64,000 nt of DNA from Vitis vinifera (Eukaryota; Streptophyta; Magnoliopsida; Vitales; Vitaceae): positions 1,441,001-1,505,000 of the forward strand of contig NC_081821.1 of the NCBI RefSeq assembly GCF_030704535.1, read 5' to 3'. Below, piece after piece: positions 1-10,800 of the stretch. The position numbers and the translations under genes are program-made. Position 1 is the stretch's first letter; every line of letters starts with the position of its first letter. Under the pieces are notes generated by a model. It made no database searches and was not told where the DNA came from. It saw nothing but the letters and a program-made list of their open reading frames with translations.

Positions 1-303
1 CCTTCTCCTCCACAAACCGAGCCGCCCCTTAAAGAAAACTCCTCTCTGGATCCAACTGCTCATTCTAACTCAGGCGAAGACATAATAGAATCTGGGACAG
101 ATGGGGATGAAGAGAACTCAAGTGACACAGACAGTGGTTCCTCGTCTGAAATCGAGACACAGACCCCCACCGATAAGAAAGCTGCCCGAAAAGAGAACAA
201 GAAGAAGGTGAAAGAAGAGAAGAGGGAAGCCCGGAAGACCAAGGTGCCAAAGGCAGTGAAGAAACGAAAGAAGAAACTGGCCAAAGCTCACAAGACCAGG
301 TAG
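1..303 (+). CDS. RIO1: RIO1 serine/threonine kinase, C-terminal end (partial)
   Basis: The window opens inside a coding exon read in frame 1 that stops at 301-303. The 100 visible residues are a Ser/Asp/Glu-rich acidic stretch (residues about 12-60) followed by a very basic Lys/Arg tail with the core KKVKEEKREARKTK. An acidic linker and then this basic tail is how RIO1 kinases end; the human protein has a closely similar RKNKIPKHVKKRK ending. RIO1 is an atypical kinase/ATPase that acts in late cytoplasmic 40S ribosomal subunit maturation. The catalytic domain lies upstream of the window, so the identification rests on the tail alone and no catalytic residue can be checked. The start is not in the window. 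Confidence 0.72.
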   Translation, partial: PSPPQTEPPLKENSSLDPTAHSNSGEDIIESGTDGDEENSSDTDSGSSSEIETQTPTDKKAARKENKKKVKEEKREARKTKVPKAVKKRKKKLAKAHKTR

Positions 304-1348
304 CCATTATCAACATCTGAGGAAAACAATTTTGCAGCAACGGATTTTACATTTTGTTTGAAGATTATATTTATAGGCTCAAAGTTATTAGAGTTTATTT
401 ATATATGTTTGTTCTGTGAGGCTGTCTCAAAAGCTCTGAAGATAGCGAACTTTTTCTTCTTTATCTTTAGATACTTTTGATCAGGATCATAAATTACAAA
501 CAAAAGAGTTTTTCATCGGATTGAAAACTCTGTATTATCAAAAGTAAGCATATTGCTTTTCTTTCAAATAGTCCAAAAGATGTATCATGGGGTAGCCATT
601 TGCGAACTTTACCCATAAAAGATCCATGTCATCGAGGAAAGAAACCAATGCTCATTCTTAGAAGTTGAATGGTTGAGGCCTGTTTGGATTGAGTTTCAAA
701 AGTTGAAACTCATTTTTAAGTTTAATAAGAGTTTTAAATAATTTTATTAATGGATTTATGGTTGAAAAAACCGCTTAATATGAACATCGGGATTATTTAA
801 TTTCCAATTGGAGGTTTTTTTCACTCATATGGAAAGTAATTTTATATTTGATAAAAATTGCCCTTTTAAAAATTATATTAACAACTATGATTTTTGTAAC
901 TAAATTTATAAATCAAATATTATCTCAAAATGGAAAAAGGTAAAAAGGTTTTGAAATTGAATTGTTGATTTTTAAAACATAATAGCTCTATTTTTATTTA
1001 TTTTTTAAGGTATATTAATAAGATGTTTATTGAATTAAAAGAAAGAGCTTTTAACCAAATAGAACATTGACAATTATACCCTAAAGACTAGGGATCGTTT
1101 GGACGCATTTCTTGTTTTTTATTTTTAAAAATAAAAAAATGATAGTAATTTCTATAAAAATGTGATAACTCTCAAATTAATCTTAAAAATATAAAATTTT
1201 GAAAAATAATTAAAAAAAATTAAAGCTTTAAAAAGGTTTTATTTATTTTAATTTTAAAATATTTTTTAATAATCCAAGATTAATTGTGATCCAAAACACA
1301 CTGTTATGATATCGACCGTTTCTCATCTAATCGACTCACCGTTCACTA
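304..1348. other. AT-rich intergenic stretch
   Basis: This stretch holds the 3' UTR of the RIO1 gene and then AT-rich intergenic DNA up to the promoter of the next gene. The part around 680-1100 has MITE-like wording (gcctgtttggattgag near 679, with a decayed matching end near 1085), but I could not fix a clean terminal repeat. No coding potential was seen. Confidence 0.5.
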
Positions 1349-1362
1349 AAACGACGCCGTTT
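1349..1362. promoter_or_regulatory. Near-palindromic promoter element AAACGACGCCGTTT
   Basis: The 14-mer AAACGACGCCGTTT sits 74 bp upstream of the ATG at 1436. Very similar 14-mers precede two other transcription units in this window (32695-32708 and 38191-38204). The recurrence next to start codons suggests a proximal promoter element. The binding factor is not known to me. Confidence 0.5.
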
Positions 1363-1435
1363 CCCATATCGATATGTCTCTAGAAATCAAATCAGCGGGG
1401 GGCCGAAAATTTCCCGAGTGACATCCGTTGCGACA

Positions 1436-4400
1436 ATGTCAGATTCCATGTCTCCCTCGCAAAATCAAAACCCTAATCACAAAGACTCGGAAGCAGTGGC
1501 TCGAGCTTGGCTCGCCACCATTCCTGAGGAGGTCAAAACCCTAACCATGGCGGAGTTCGAATCTTGGGTTCACTCCAACAACGCCTCTTTACCCCACGAA
1601 ATCAGATCAATGCCTCCATCACAGCTCTATGAAATCCTTACTCAGAACTCTATGCCAACTCAGGTTTCCCCTTTGTTTCAATCTCCCTTCATAAATTGCC
1701 TTCTACTTTGCTTAGTTTGTGTTTGAAGTTGTGAAGTTTATACCTTTGGATTCCAAAAGATCTCGCTTTTATTGTGGGGGTTAATATAGGCATCCGTTTT
1801 GCGATCGGACGTGGAATTGAACTCATTAAATGCAGCTTACCACTCCATTTGGAGCCAAATCCTCGAGAATGAGGAATTTAACCAGTGGAAAGGAAGGAAG
1901 TTTTTATTCCCGTAATCTTAGCCAAGAAAACGAGGGTAAAACAAGAATGTAAATTTTGATTGTTAAGATTGAAATTCCCTTCAAATTGAGCCTGTATGGG
2001 ATTTCTCTGAATCTCATCCCAATTCCTTTGGATTACAACTTAAATAATAGCATTGTTAATGGTAGATTTTCCTGAAAAAGATCATAGTATCATGTAGTGA
2101 TATTTACTGTGGCAGGAAAAAGATACTAATCCAGGCGATAATCCTGCCCGATTTCAACGTACTGATCAATGGATTCCGGTTTATGCATGGTTAGAGTTAT
2201 TGGACAAAGATGAGGTGGTTAAGTCCAAAGATATTTCTGACTGGCTAACTGAGAATCCCACAGTCAGAGAACAGTTGTGCTCGAGGCATTCTCGTTACCA
2301 TTTGATGCACTACATTAAAAAATGTCATTTGAAGATACTCAAGAGGAGGGAGAAAAAGAAGGTACCAGTTACTTCTCATCTTAGCCATCAGTATATCCTT
2401 GAAAATTTGTTGCAAATGTAATGCTAATATGATAGCTTTAATATCGAAGAATTGTCATTTCAAGTTCTAATAATTATGTGTTCCTTGTCCATAATTTAGT
2501 AGAAATTGAGGATTGTTAATGTGGAGATCCCTTTTTGGGCTAGGTTGTTTTGATTTCAATGTTACAAATTGATTTGTATTTAATAAAGTAGGTAAGATTT
2601 GCTAATGCGGAGAATCGTTTATTGGGATTTGTTGATCATTTATTAGGTTTTTTTTTTTTGGTTGTTGTCTGCATCTTTTTAGCTTATTTCTTACCAAGCA
2701 GTTGTCATGACCATAGTTGTTAACCCATAAAACATATTGTGTATTGTTTTTCTATTTTTCTGTATTGTGTATTGTAAGTTGTTTCATACAGTGAAAAAAG
2801 AATTAAAAAAAAAAATGCGTATGTATGCATGTATATAGAAAGTATGAAGTATAGAATGTTATATAAACAGTTTTATGAAAGATAGTAGGATTTAAAGAGT
2901 TAAACTATATCATATCATATGACAACATTTAATATTAGACTTTTGAAAAGTTCAAATTAGCAAAATATGACTTTAATGTATAGATTCATCACATAATCCA
3001 CAAAAATAAACTTCTTGAATTTTTAACTATGATTTTGAGTTCCAAATTCTAACTAGGCATATGCACTTATGTATGTTGTTAATTTATATATATAGCATCC
3101 TCAAAGTTCCAGCTTTTCATGTTCGTTATCATTCCTTCCCCATCGAAAAAGAAATAAAAAAAAGCTAGTATATTAGGTAAAAAAATTTATTCATTATTCA
3201 CCATCATTTCTAATGTCACATTCAAACTATTCAAATGAAAATTCTTCAATCTTCATTGTAAAAATAAACTTACTTAACTTTTAATATAATATTCAATAAC
3301 AAGAATGTAGCTTTTCATGTAAGATTATTTTACCTATTTCTCTTTTTTATGATCAATTTTTACTCTTTTAGTACATTTAAGCAATTAATGTGATAATTTT
3401 TTTTAACAAAAAAAAAAATTTTGATTTTTCTTAAAAATTATGGAAAATAGTTAAAGATGTATGTGTCGTTTGTATCATTATATCATGTATCATATCGTGT
3501 ATCGTATATGTATCATAAGATACACTTTAAGATAAGATATGGATTGCGATACATATCAATTTCAATAAAAAAATGTATTGTATCGTTGTATTGTAAGTTT
3601 TTAACTACTATGGTCATTACCATCCTAACAAAAAGGGTTTACATGGTCATTTCATAGTATTGTTGCTACTTCTCATGTGAGTAGGTAAAAAACTTAACCC
3701 CCACCTGCATGCAAGCACACGAAATGACAACAACAATTCACAATAAATTTTGCATTTGTTATTGGAGCCACCCATTTGTAATTTGATTGCACTCTTGTAA
3801 TGAATGTTTCTTTTTAGTGAAAGTAACAATGACTTATTTGTAAGCATATAAACTGGATCTGAGATGCTGGCCTAAGTGTTATGTCAACAAGCATCTAAAA
3901 CATTGATATTCAATAGGGAGGCGAGTTCTACATATCAAAGCTTTTAGTAGTTCCTTAACTATTTTATTGCCTAAAAGGGTTGTCCATTTTTAAGCTTGGA
4001 ATGTATTAAATATTCATGTTTAGTCTTCCTTTTAGATTAAGGTCTGCTATTAAATATGAATGGTGTACTTTGTTACATATTTCATTTGAATATTGGAAAT
4101 CTACCTTTCCTAAATGTTATTGCTTTACTTGAACAGGGTTTGGATCAAGCCAGCAAAGCAACACCTTTGAAGGTTCAAAAAACTGTGGTGACAAAGCCAC
4201 CAACTGCGCTTCCATGTATGCCTTGCTCTTAATGCTATTTTATTTATTTTTGTCAAGGACTTGTTTTTACCTTAAAGAGAAATGGATCTATTTCATTCTT
4301 CAATCAACAATATTTGGAGAACAAACCTATCCCACACAATAGTGGTAGTGTAGAAGATGAAGGCATAACCAAAAATGACAGTAAAACACTTCTGTTAAGG

Positions 4401-5101
4401 CTTGATCTTATAAAAGCAACAAAATGAATTCATTACATATGCTTGATAAATGGAATGGAATAATTTGTCTCCACAATTTTAGCAACAATTAGAGCTTAAA
4501 ATTTTTTGTTTTCGCTGGCCTTTTGTGCTCTCTCTCTCTCTTGTTTTGATTTGAAAAGTTGATGGCATTTTCTTGCTCACCTCTTGGTTATGAGCAGTCC
4601 TGATTGTTTCCTTCATAGTTAGGAATAGTTCTGAAAGAGACAAAGCACGCTTAAGGAACAGAGATTTCATGGAGCCTATGCACAACGAACAACTCAAGGA
4701 GTGCACCCAATTGAAATGAAGCACAACTGAGGGTGCAATCTGCAATTTCATAAAATATTTTGACATTGGTCATGCAAACATTTGTTATATGCTTCACCAA
4801 ATATGCTGAATTGAAAAAAAATTAAAGTTAAAATCATGTTGTTTTGCCATGAGCTCAAAACACAATAAATAAATAAATAAATAACAGATGAAATAAAAGA
4901 TGAGGTGCACACCTTAGTAGACAAGGCTACATGTCCGGGGAGTCATTGTGGGTAGGGGCTTAGGTTATAATTTTATTAGCCAAATGGAGCACTACAGCAT
5001 CTTGCTCACTTGTCATTTAATATAATCTTTTAGTTCTTGCCCCTCAAGCTGTAGCTTAATGGTAGTACCCTCAGGGAATGGACCAGGGGTCTTTATGGGA
5101 G

Positions 5102-5149
<48 letters not shown>

Positions 5150-5642
5150 CTTTTAGTTCTTAGGTTGTAACCTTGTATTTGAAATCCAAATTTTATTCCA
5201 TATATACCTCCTATTGTTTACTGGGGACTTTTATGGATTAAGAAACTCCATTGCTGTTGTTGCTGCTTCCAATCTTCCCTATTTTCAACCATTAAAGAAA
5301 TCTTCTGCTCTTACCTGTTCAAATTGTTTTGCGAGCATGCCTACAACCTTAAGGTGAATCCTTTTTTCCTTCCAATATATGCATTCTGAGTCTATCTTCC
5401 CATATCTGTTATGCAGGGAATTCTCCGAGCAATCTACCCAAAGATAATGATGCTTACTTGGCAAAGCGAAATGAAGCTTTGCGAAAATTTGAGATGTAAG
5501 TTGTTAATCATCATCTTTTTTGTTACTTTCATTTTGTGGAATTGTATTGCTTATTATTGTGTTTGCTCACATGTCATTTAAATGCACTTTCAGTTTAGTA
5601 GAATTGGAGAAGCAGCTTTCAACCCTCTTCCCAAAGCAATGA
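1436..5642 (+). CDS. Uncharacterised conserved plant protein, 226 aa, five exons
   Basis: Five exons join in frame with GT-AG borders: 1436-1663, 2116-2361, 4137-4215, 5417-5495 and 5594-5642, giving 226 aa. The ATG at 1436 is the first in frame; the frame is open upstream only to a GTG. Exons 1 and 2 hold two compact, probably helical blocks: ARAWLATIPEEVKTLT with EFESWVHSN, and QWIPVYAWLELLDKDEVVKS with DISDWLTENP. A basic stretch (residues about 145-160, ending KRREKKK) and a short C-terminal coiled-coil-like helix (KRNEALRKFEI, then LVELEKQL) follow. There is no signal peptide or membrane segment. I do not recognise the family and assign no function. The basic patch could fit a nuclear or nucleic-acid-associated protein, which is inference only. 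Intron 2 (2362-4136) holds an inverted-repeat element, and intron 3 holds an (AC)n tract. Confidence 0.85.
2706..3617. mobile_element. Inverted-repeat element (MITE-like) in intron 2
   Basis: The left end reads ATGACCATAGTTGTTAA and the right end, reverse-complemented, reads ATGACCATAGTAGTTAAAA. Both ends are followed inwards by similar ATTGTGTATTG / ACAATACAACGATAC wording. The interior is AT-rich, without coding potential, and contains runs of TATCRTATC-type short repeats. This is the form of a non-autonomous DNA transposon of about 0.9 kb. No clear target-site duplication was found, so superfamily and exact limits are open. Confidence 0.5.
5040..5102 (+). repeat. Possible SINE head fragment beside the (AC)n tract
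   Basis: The sequence GTAGCTTAATGGTAGTACC near 5050 resembles a tRNA-type pol III A box as found at the head of tRNA-derived SINEs, and it is directly followed by an (AC)n tail. A recognisable B box is not obvious. Weak call. Confidence 0.25.
5103..5142. repeat. (AC)n microsatellite in intron 3
   Basis: An uninterrupted run of about 20 AC units ends in a short AT run. It lies in intron 3 of the 226-aa gene and is likely to vary in length between individuals. Confidence 0.95.
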
Positions 5643-7459
5643 ACAGATACAATTTAACAAAGTCTCGGTTCAGCAAACCTTTCCCAGACATTAGATATGC
5701 AAACTGGCACAGACAATGCTAATCACTTTTTGGTGATGAACATCTTTTGTAATTAGCTGACGTGATAGCTGAGGATTGGAAGATAACTGTTGTTTGTTTG
5801 TGTTTATATACAAAGTGTTTTGGGAATCATTACCTGATAATTTGATTAGCATGTCCAAATATTAAGGGGAAACCCATCAAAGTAGAATGCCAACAGAAAG
5901 GCTTTCAGAAGCCCTAGTTTGAGAGTCATGATTGTGTAGATCCACAGGGAAGATTTTGCTGGAAATGGGGCTATCACTTTCCCAGGAAACTGTTGCTCTA
6001 AGAAAGAAAGAAAGATCATTGAAGCGAGTGCACCCTGGTGACAAAGTGAAGCCCACGGTATGTGTTTTTTTATGCTTAATTGGGCTTTTTTCCTCATCCT
6101 TTTTCTCCATGTCTCGTCCAAACTGATTAATTCTCTCCTCGGTTCTCACATTCACAAACACAGTCGACTTTCCCATAATTAATAATATTATTATTATTCT
6201 TATCTAACATGATCGAGATTAACTAATCCATTATGGAGATAAGACTACATCCAAAACGTATCTTTGAGATTATTGATAAAATAATTCCTCTTTTTAGTCA
6301 TGATTTCACTCATTTCAATTCTCCTGTAGTCATTTTTAGTTTGAAAATTCATCACACCTTAGTTTATTTTGAGTCAACGGAGTTGTCAAGCAAGAAAAGT
6401 ATTAAAATATGTATAAAAGTCTGTTTACTCAAAGTCAAAAGTCGGACAAGGAAGCAAAGTTTGAAGCACCTTGGAATATCTTCGGTATCTTTTTAGTTAT
6501 AATATTGCTTTTCTTTTTTCTTTTTCTAAGCAGACTTGTAGGCACAGCAGGACTCGAAACTTCCGCTAGACAAATCTTCAACCATGTTACAGAAAAATGA
6601 ATGTTGACTAGGAAACCCCCCACACCCCCCCCCCCCCACAAAAAAAAGAGTCTAATTTCATTATTGGTTTCTACTAGGATTGACGGAAGCCTGTTCGGAA
6701 GGTTATGAATTTTTTTTTTTTTTTTAATTTAAAGTTAATATAAACCCATTTCACTTATTTAAATTTAACTGTATTATATATTTGTTTATAATATAAATTT
6801 TTTTAAAATATTTATACAATTTTAATTATTTTTCAGAGCACCAAATATAAAAATTGAAAATACTTTAAATTTGGTTTTAGAAAGTAAAATATTTTATTAA
6901 ACCTAATCTTAATAAATAACATTTTGAAATTATAATTATCACCTCAACTTAGAATAATAAAAAAAAAACCATTAGTTCCCACAGATCAATCCCCTCTTCT
7001 GCTCTCATTGAGAGGAAAATAATGGACAACATTATTGCGTTGTGAGAAACCGTGTCTTTAAGTGAAATCTACCTAATTATTAATCATTCCAATTTATTGA
7101 CTTTTTCTCTCCCTAATTATTTTAATATTTTATATTTATTACAAATAAAAATATTTTTATATTTTTAAATACATAATAATTCAATTAAAATATCCTAAAA
7201 AAATTATTTTGATGTTTAAATGAAAGGAAAATACTGAGATCCAAGCTATTGGTATGTGTCGGGTCATTATTTGCTGATAAAAACGGATGAGATGAAATCA
7301 AAATATAAAAAAATAAGTATTATTTTAAAAAATTACTGTAAATTTTTAAAAAAATATATAAATAAATAAATAAATAAAACAACTTGGGAGTATTCAATCA
7401 TACCCGAGATACGAGAATCGTTTTTCATATACTTACTTTGGGAGAAAGTTGCTTGTTGA

Positions 7460-7530
7460 ATGGAACAGTTGCCAGTTAGTCGTTGCCGTCTCCCTCTAAA
7501 AGTCGCCAGAAAGAGAGGGAGAGAGAGTTA

Positions 7531-7561
<31 letters not shown>

Positions 7562-7822
7562 GGGGCGGGGGGCGCGGGGCGGGGGGCGCGGGGGCGCGCG
7601 CCCGTCTTCAATCTCTCCCCGAAATATCTAAAAGAAAAATATATTCGTATGAGTCCAAAGTCAACAGTGACATCTTTTGAATATACATACAGCATCTTCC
7701 CCATTTGTAAATCCCATCTGCAAGAACTCTGGGTTTTGGGAATTGGAGATGGTGGGTGTGCAGAGAATGTGGGGTGTGGTGTTTTGGACTGTGTTAAACT
7801 TCTTCTTCTCTGGTTTGGTTGA
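7460..7822 (+). other. Upstream ORF overlapping the PAP copy A start
   Basis: An ATG at 7460 opens a 120-codon frame that passes through the G-tract and ends inside PAP exon 1 in another frame. Unit B has the same ORF (19052-19366), 16 codons shorter, the whole difference lying in the G-rich region. If transcription starts upstream of 7460 it would act as an overlapping uORF that lowers PAP translation. The peptide itself (Gly-rich by virtue of the G-run) does not look like a functional protein. Confidence 0.3.
7530..7607 (+). repeat. Long G-tract with GGGGCG/GGGCGC repeats
   Basis: About 30 consecutive G residues are followed by G-rich blocks separated by single C bases, roughly 145-220 bp upstream of the PAP copy A ATG. 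The matching place in unit B (about 19124-19146) has only a short G-run. The tract meets the usual sequence rule for intramolecular G-quadruplexes many times over. Its exact length is uncertain because such runs are hard to sequence. Confidence 0.85.
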
Positions 7823-10800
7823 TGGGTTTGTTTTAGGGGAGCAGCCACTATCGAAAATTGCTATCCACAGGATCACTCTTGGCCTTAGTAATTCGACTTC
7901 CATTAGAGCTTCTCCGATCCTCCTCGGCTCCAATGTGAGTATTTGATTTCTGGGTAACTCCGGTTTTTCCTTCATTCAACCATTTTCACAAACGGGTATC
8001 TTGCTACTTTGAATATTGGAATTCAGCTACTTGGATTTTGATTACAGGGTGAGGATACTGAATGGGTGAGTGTTGATCTTGAGCATGATAATCCATCCGT
8101 TGGTGACTGGATTGGGGTTTTTTCTCCTGCAAACTTCAAGTAACGTGCCCATCTTCAAGCTTTTTCCTTTGCTACTTGGCTATGTTTGGATCCAAAAATT
8201 TGAGGGAAATAGGAAAAATGGAAGAAAAGAAAGAAAAAGTGAATAAAAAAAAGTTGATTAATTTTTTTATATGCTATTCCGAACTCATCTAATTTATTTT
8301 AATCCTTTAATATAAATATTAAAAAAATTTAAAAATATATTAATTTTTAAAGAATTTTAATTATATTTAATTTTCTTTGATATTTTAGAAAATCATTTTC
8401 CTTAATATTCTTTACTTATTTTCCTGTAACGAAGCATAACCTTTATATATGTGATTGAATGGAGTAAAGTCATTCTTGTTTGAATATGGCAGCTCATCCA
8501 CCTGTTCGCCGGAAAGCTCAGAATCAAAAGACCAGGCTCCATATATATGCTCAGCCCCAATTAAGGTGTGTAGATTGGGAGTAAGAAAGAAATTGTTGCA
8601 TCATTTTGATTTGAATTTTGGTACTAAGATCATATTCAATGCCTGTATTGCAGTATAAGTTTGTGAAAGACACCGACTCAGGTTATACAAAGACAGGGAA
8701 AGCTTCTTTGAAGTTCCAAATAATCAATCAGCGGGCAGATTTCTCCTTTGTGTTATTTTCAGGCGGGTTGTCAAAAGTGGGTTCTTTACTCTATTGTCCC
8801 CTTGTGTTTGAATCATCCCCATCCTCAGGATTCATTGATGATAGCTTCCTGTTTTTGGCTTTTGTTGAAAGAAATATCGTATCGTAGGAGTTTTATTAAA
8901 CATGAAAGAATTTCTTTCATAAACTAAAATAGTGTTTCTACAAGAATCAATATTTTCCTAGCTTTCATATTAAACTAGTTTTCAAGGCCAGGAATAGAAG
9001 CTCTTACTGAACTTAAAAAAATGCTTCTGGATTTTTAGAGGTCGATCCAACCAGGACCTAAGTTTCTTATGTAGTATTTTGGTTTTTCAAACACATTTAT
9101 GAAACACATTTAAGAAATTAAGGATTGACATCCTAGTTCTGGAGTTCAACTCTATTGACTTGTGCTACATGGTTTTTCTTTTTAAATTGTTTTAGTCTAT
9201 GACATAGTTTGATGAATTTGGGATGGTTAGACATCAAACAAATGATTGAATATTTGATGTTGCAGCCAAAACTGGTGGCAGTTTCGAACTCTGTATCATT
9301 TGCAAATCCTAAAGCCCCCCTTTATCCACGCCTTGCTCTGGGAAAGGCTTGGAATGAAGTAAGTTTATCCTAATTCATCTCTTTTGCAGGGAAAATTTTG
9401 CTACTTGGATGGTATTTTGTTTCATTAGAAAACTAGAATTGTTGACATCTAAACTTACATATACCCAGAATTGTTAGTCTCATTTTCTTGCATTTTCTGT
9501 TGTCTTACAGATGGCAGTGACATGGACAAGTGGCTATAACATAGATGAAGCCGTTCCATTTGTTGAATGGGGTCTAAAGGGAGGACATCATAAGCGCTCG
9601 CCAGCTGGAACATTGACATTTCACCAGAACAGCATGTGTGGTATGATAATCTCATCCAACCATAGTTGCTACAGTCTTTTGTTTATTGTTAAATTCAGTC
9701 TGATCATGCCAATCTTTTAAATAATTAAATTCACCATGCTTTAAGAAAACACTAGATGATGGTCCCACTTCCATTTGATTATTCACTTGCAAGTTATGCT
9801 TTTTATATCGCCTTTTTACCAGCCAGCTACATAAAAAGAGTATTCGATTGACAACTTCATTTTGGTATGAACTCACTATTTCTTTTCATTTTGAGCAACT
9901 CCTTGCTTTGCATGAAGTAGACTATTAAAAGAGAGATCAAAATTTCTTGCATAATGAAATTTAATTTTCAAAGTTGCACCAACCCAAATTCCTACTTGAG
10001 ATTGTTGCTCGATTTCATTGTTTGCAAACATTTCTCATTATATTGCCCTTAATAGAGGTTGGATAGTTCACTATCCCCTCAATCTCATTCGACTACTAGA
10101 AAGGTTTGTATTTGAATAACTACATACCACAGTCAGAACAAACGCTTAAAGCTTATTTTTTGAGTACCTTCTTGGTTTGGGTCAGAGTGTACATTGATAA
10201 TTATTCTTTGGCAATGATAGACTTTGTTGATTAGCTTAGTTTAAAGTAAGAAGAGGGAGCTTGTTTTTTGTTATCCTCTTCAAGCGTGCTTTTTGGGCAC
10301 CGTTTGTATATGTTGTGTCCTTTGCTGCACCATTTGCTTATGTGTTATTAATATGTATAGGCTATTTGCCTATAAAAAAAAGGGGGTTTTGATGGTTAGG
10401 TTGCTTGCTTATACTCTCTGCAAACTGATTTTACTACAATCCTGTGCTCTCAATAGAGCTTTTAGATTAGCTCCACTCACTTTGAGGATCAAAAAGGGTT
10501 TTTGCATGCGTTGGTTTCAAATATAACATTACGCTCAATGGGTTAGGTCTGCATGAAACATAATGAAGTTGCGTTATTATTCTGCAGGTTCACCGGCACA
10601 TACGGTTGGATGGCGTGATCCAGGTTTCATACACACAAGTTTCTTAAAGGATTTATGGCCAAATGCAAGGTATACACTTCAATTCCCTTTTTCCTGTGAT
10701 AATAATGCTGAGAAATAGTAGTGATGCCTGTTCTAAGCTTGTGACAGTGGCTTTTCAGGTACAATTACAGGATGGGTCATCTCTTGTCCAATGGCTCTTA

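Noticed and set aside
5933-6130. Possible exon at the left edge of the duplicated unit (open frames on both strands, GGTATGTG donor-like site)
   Set aside because: No protein similarity recognised, no partner exons, and the frame differs between the two units. Kept only as part of the repeat.
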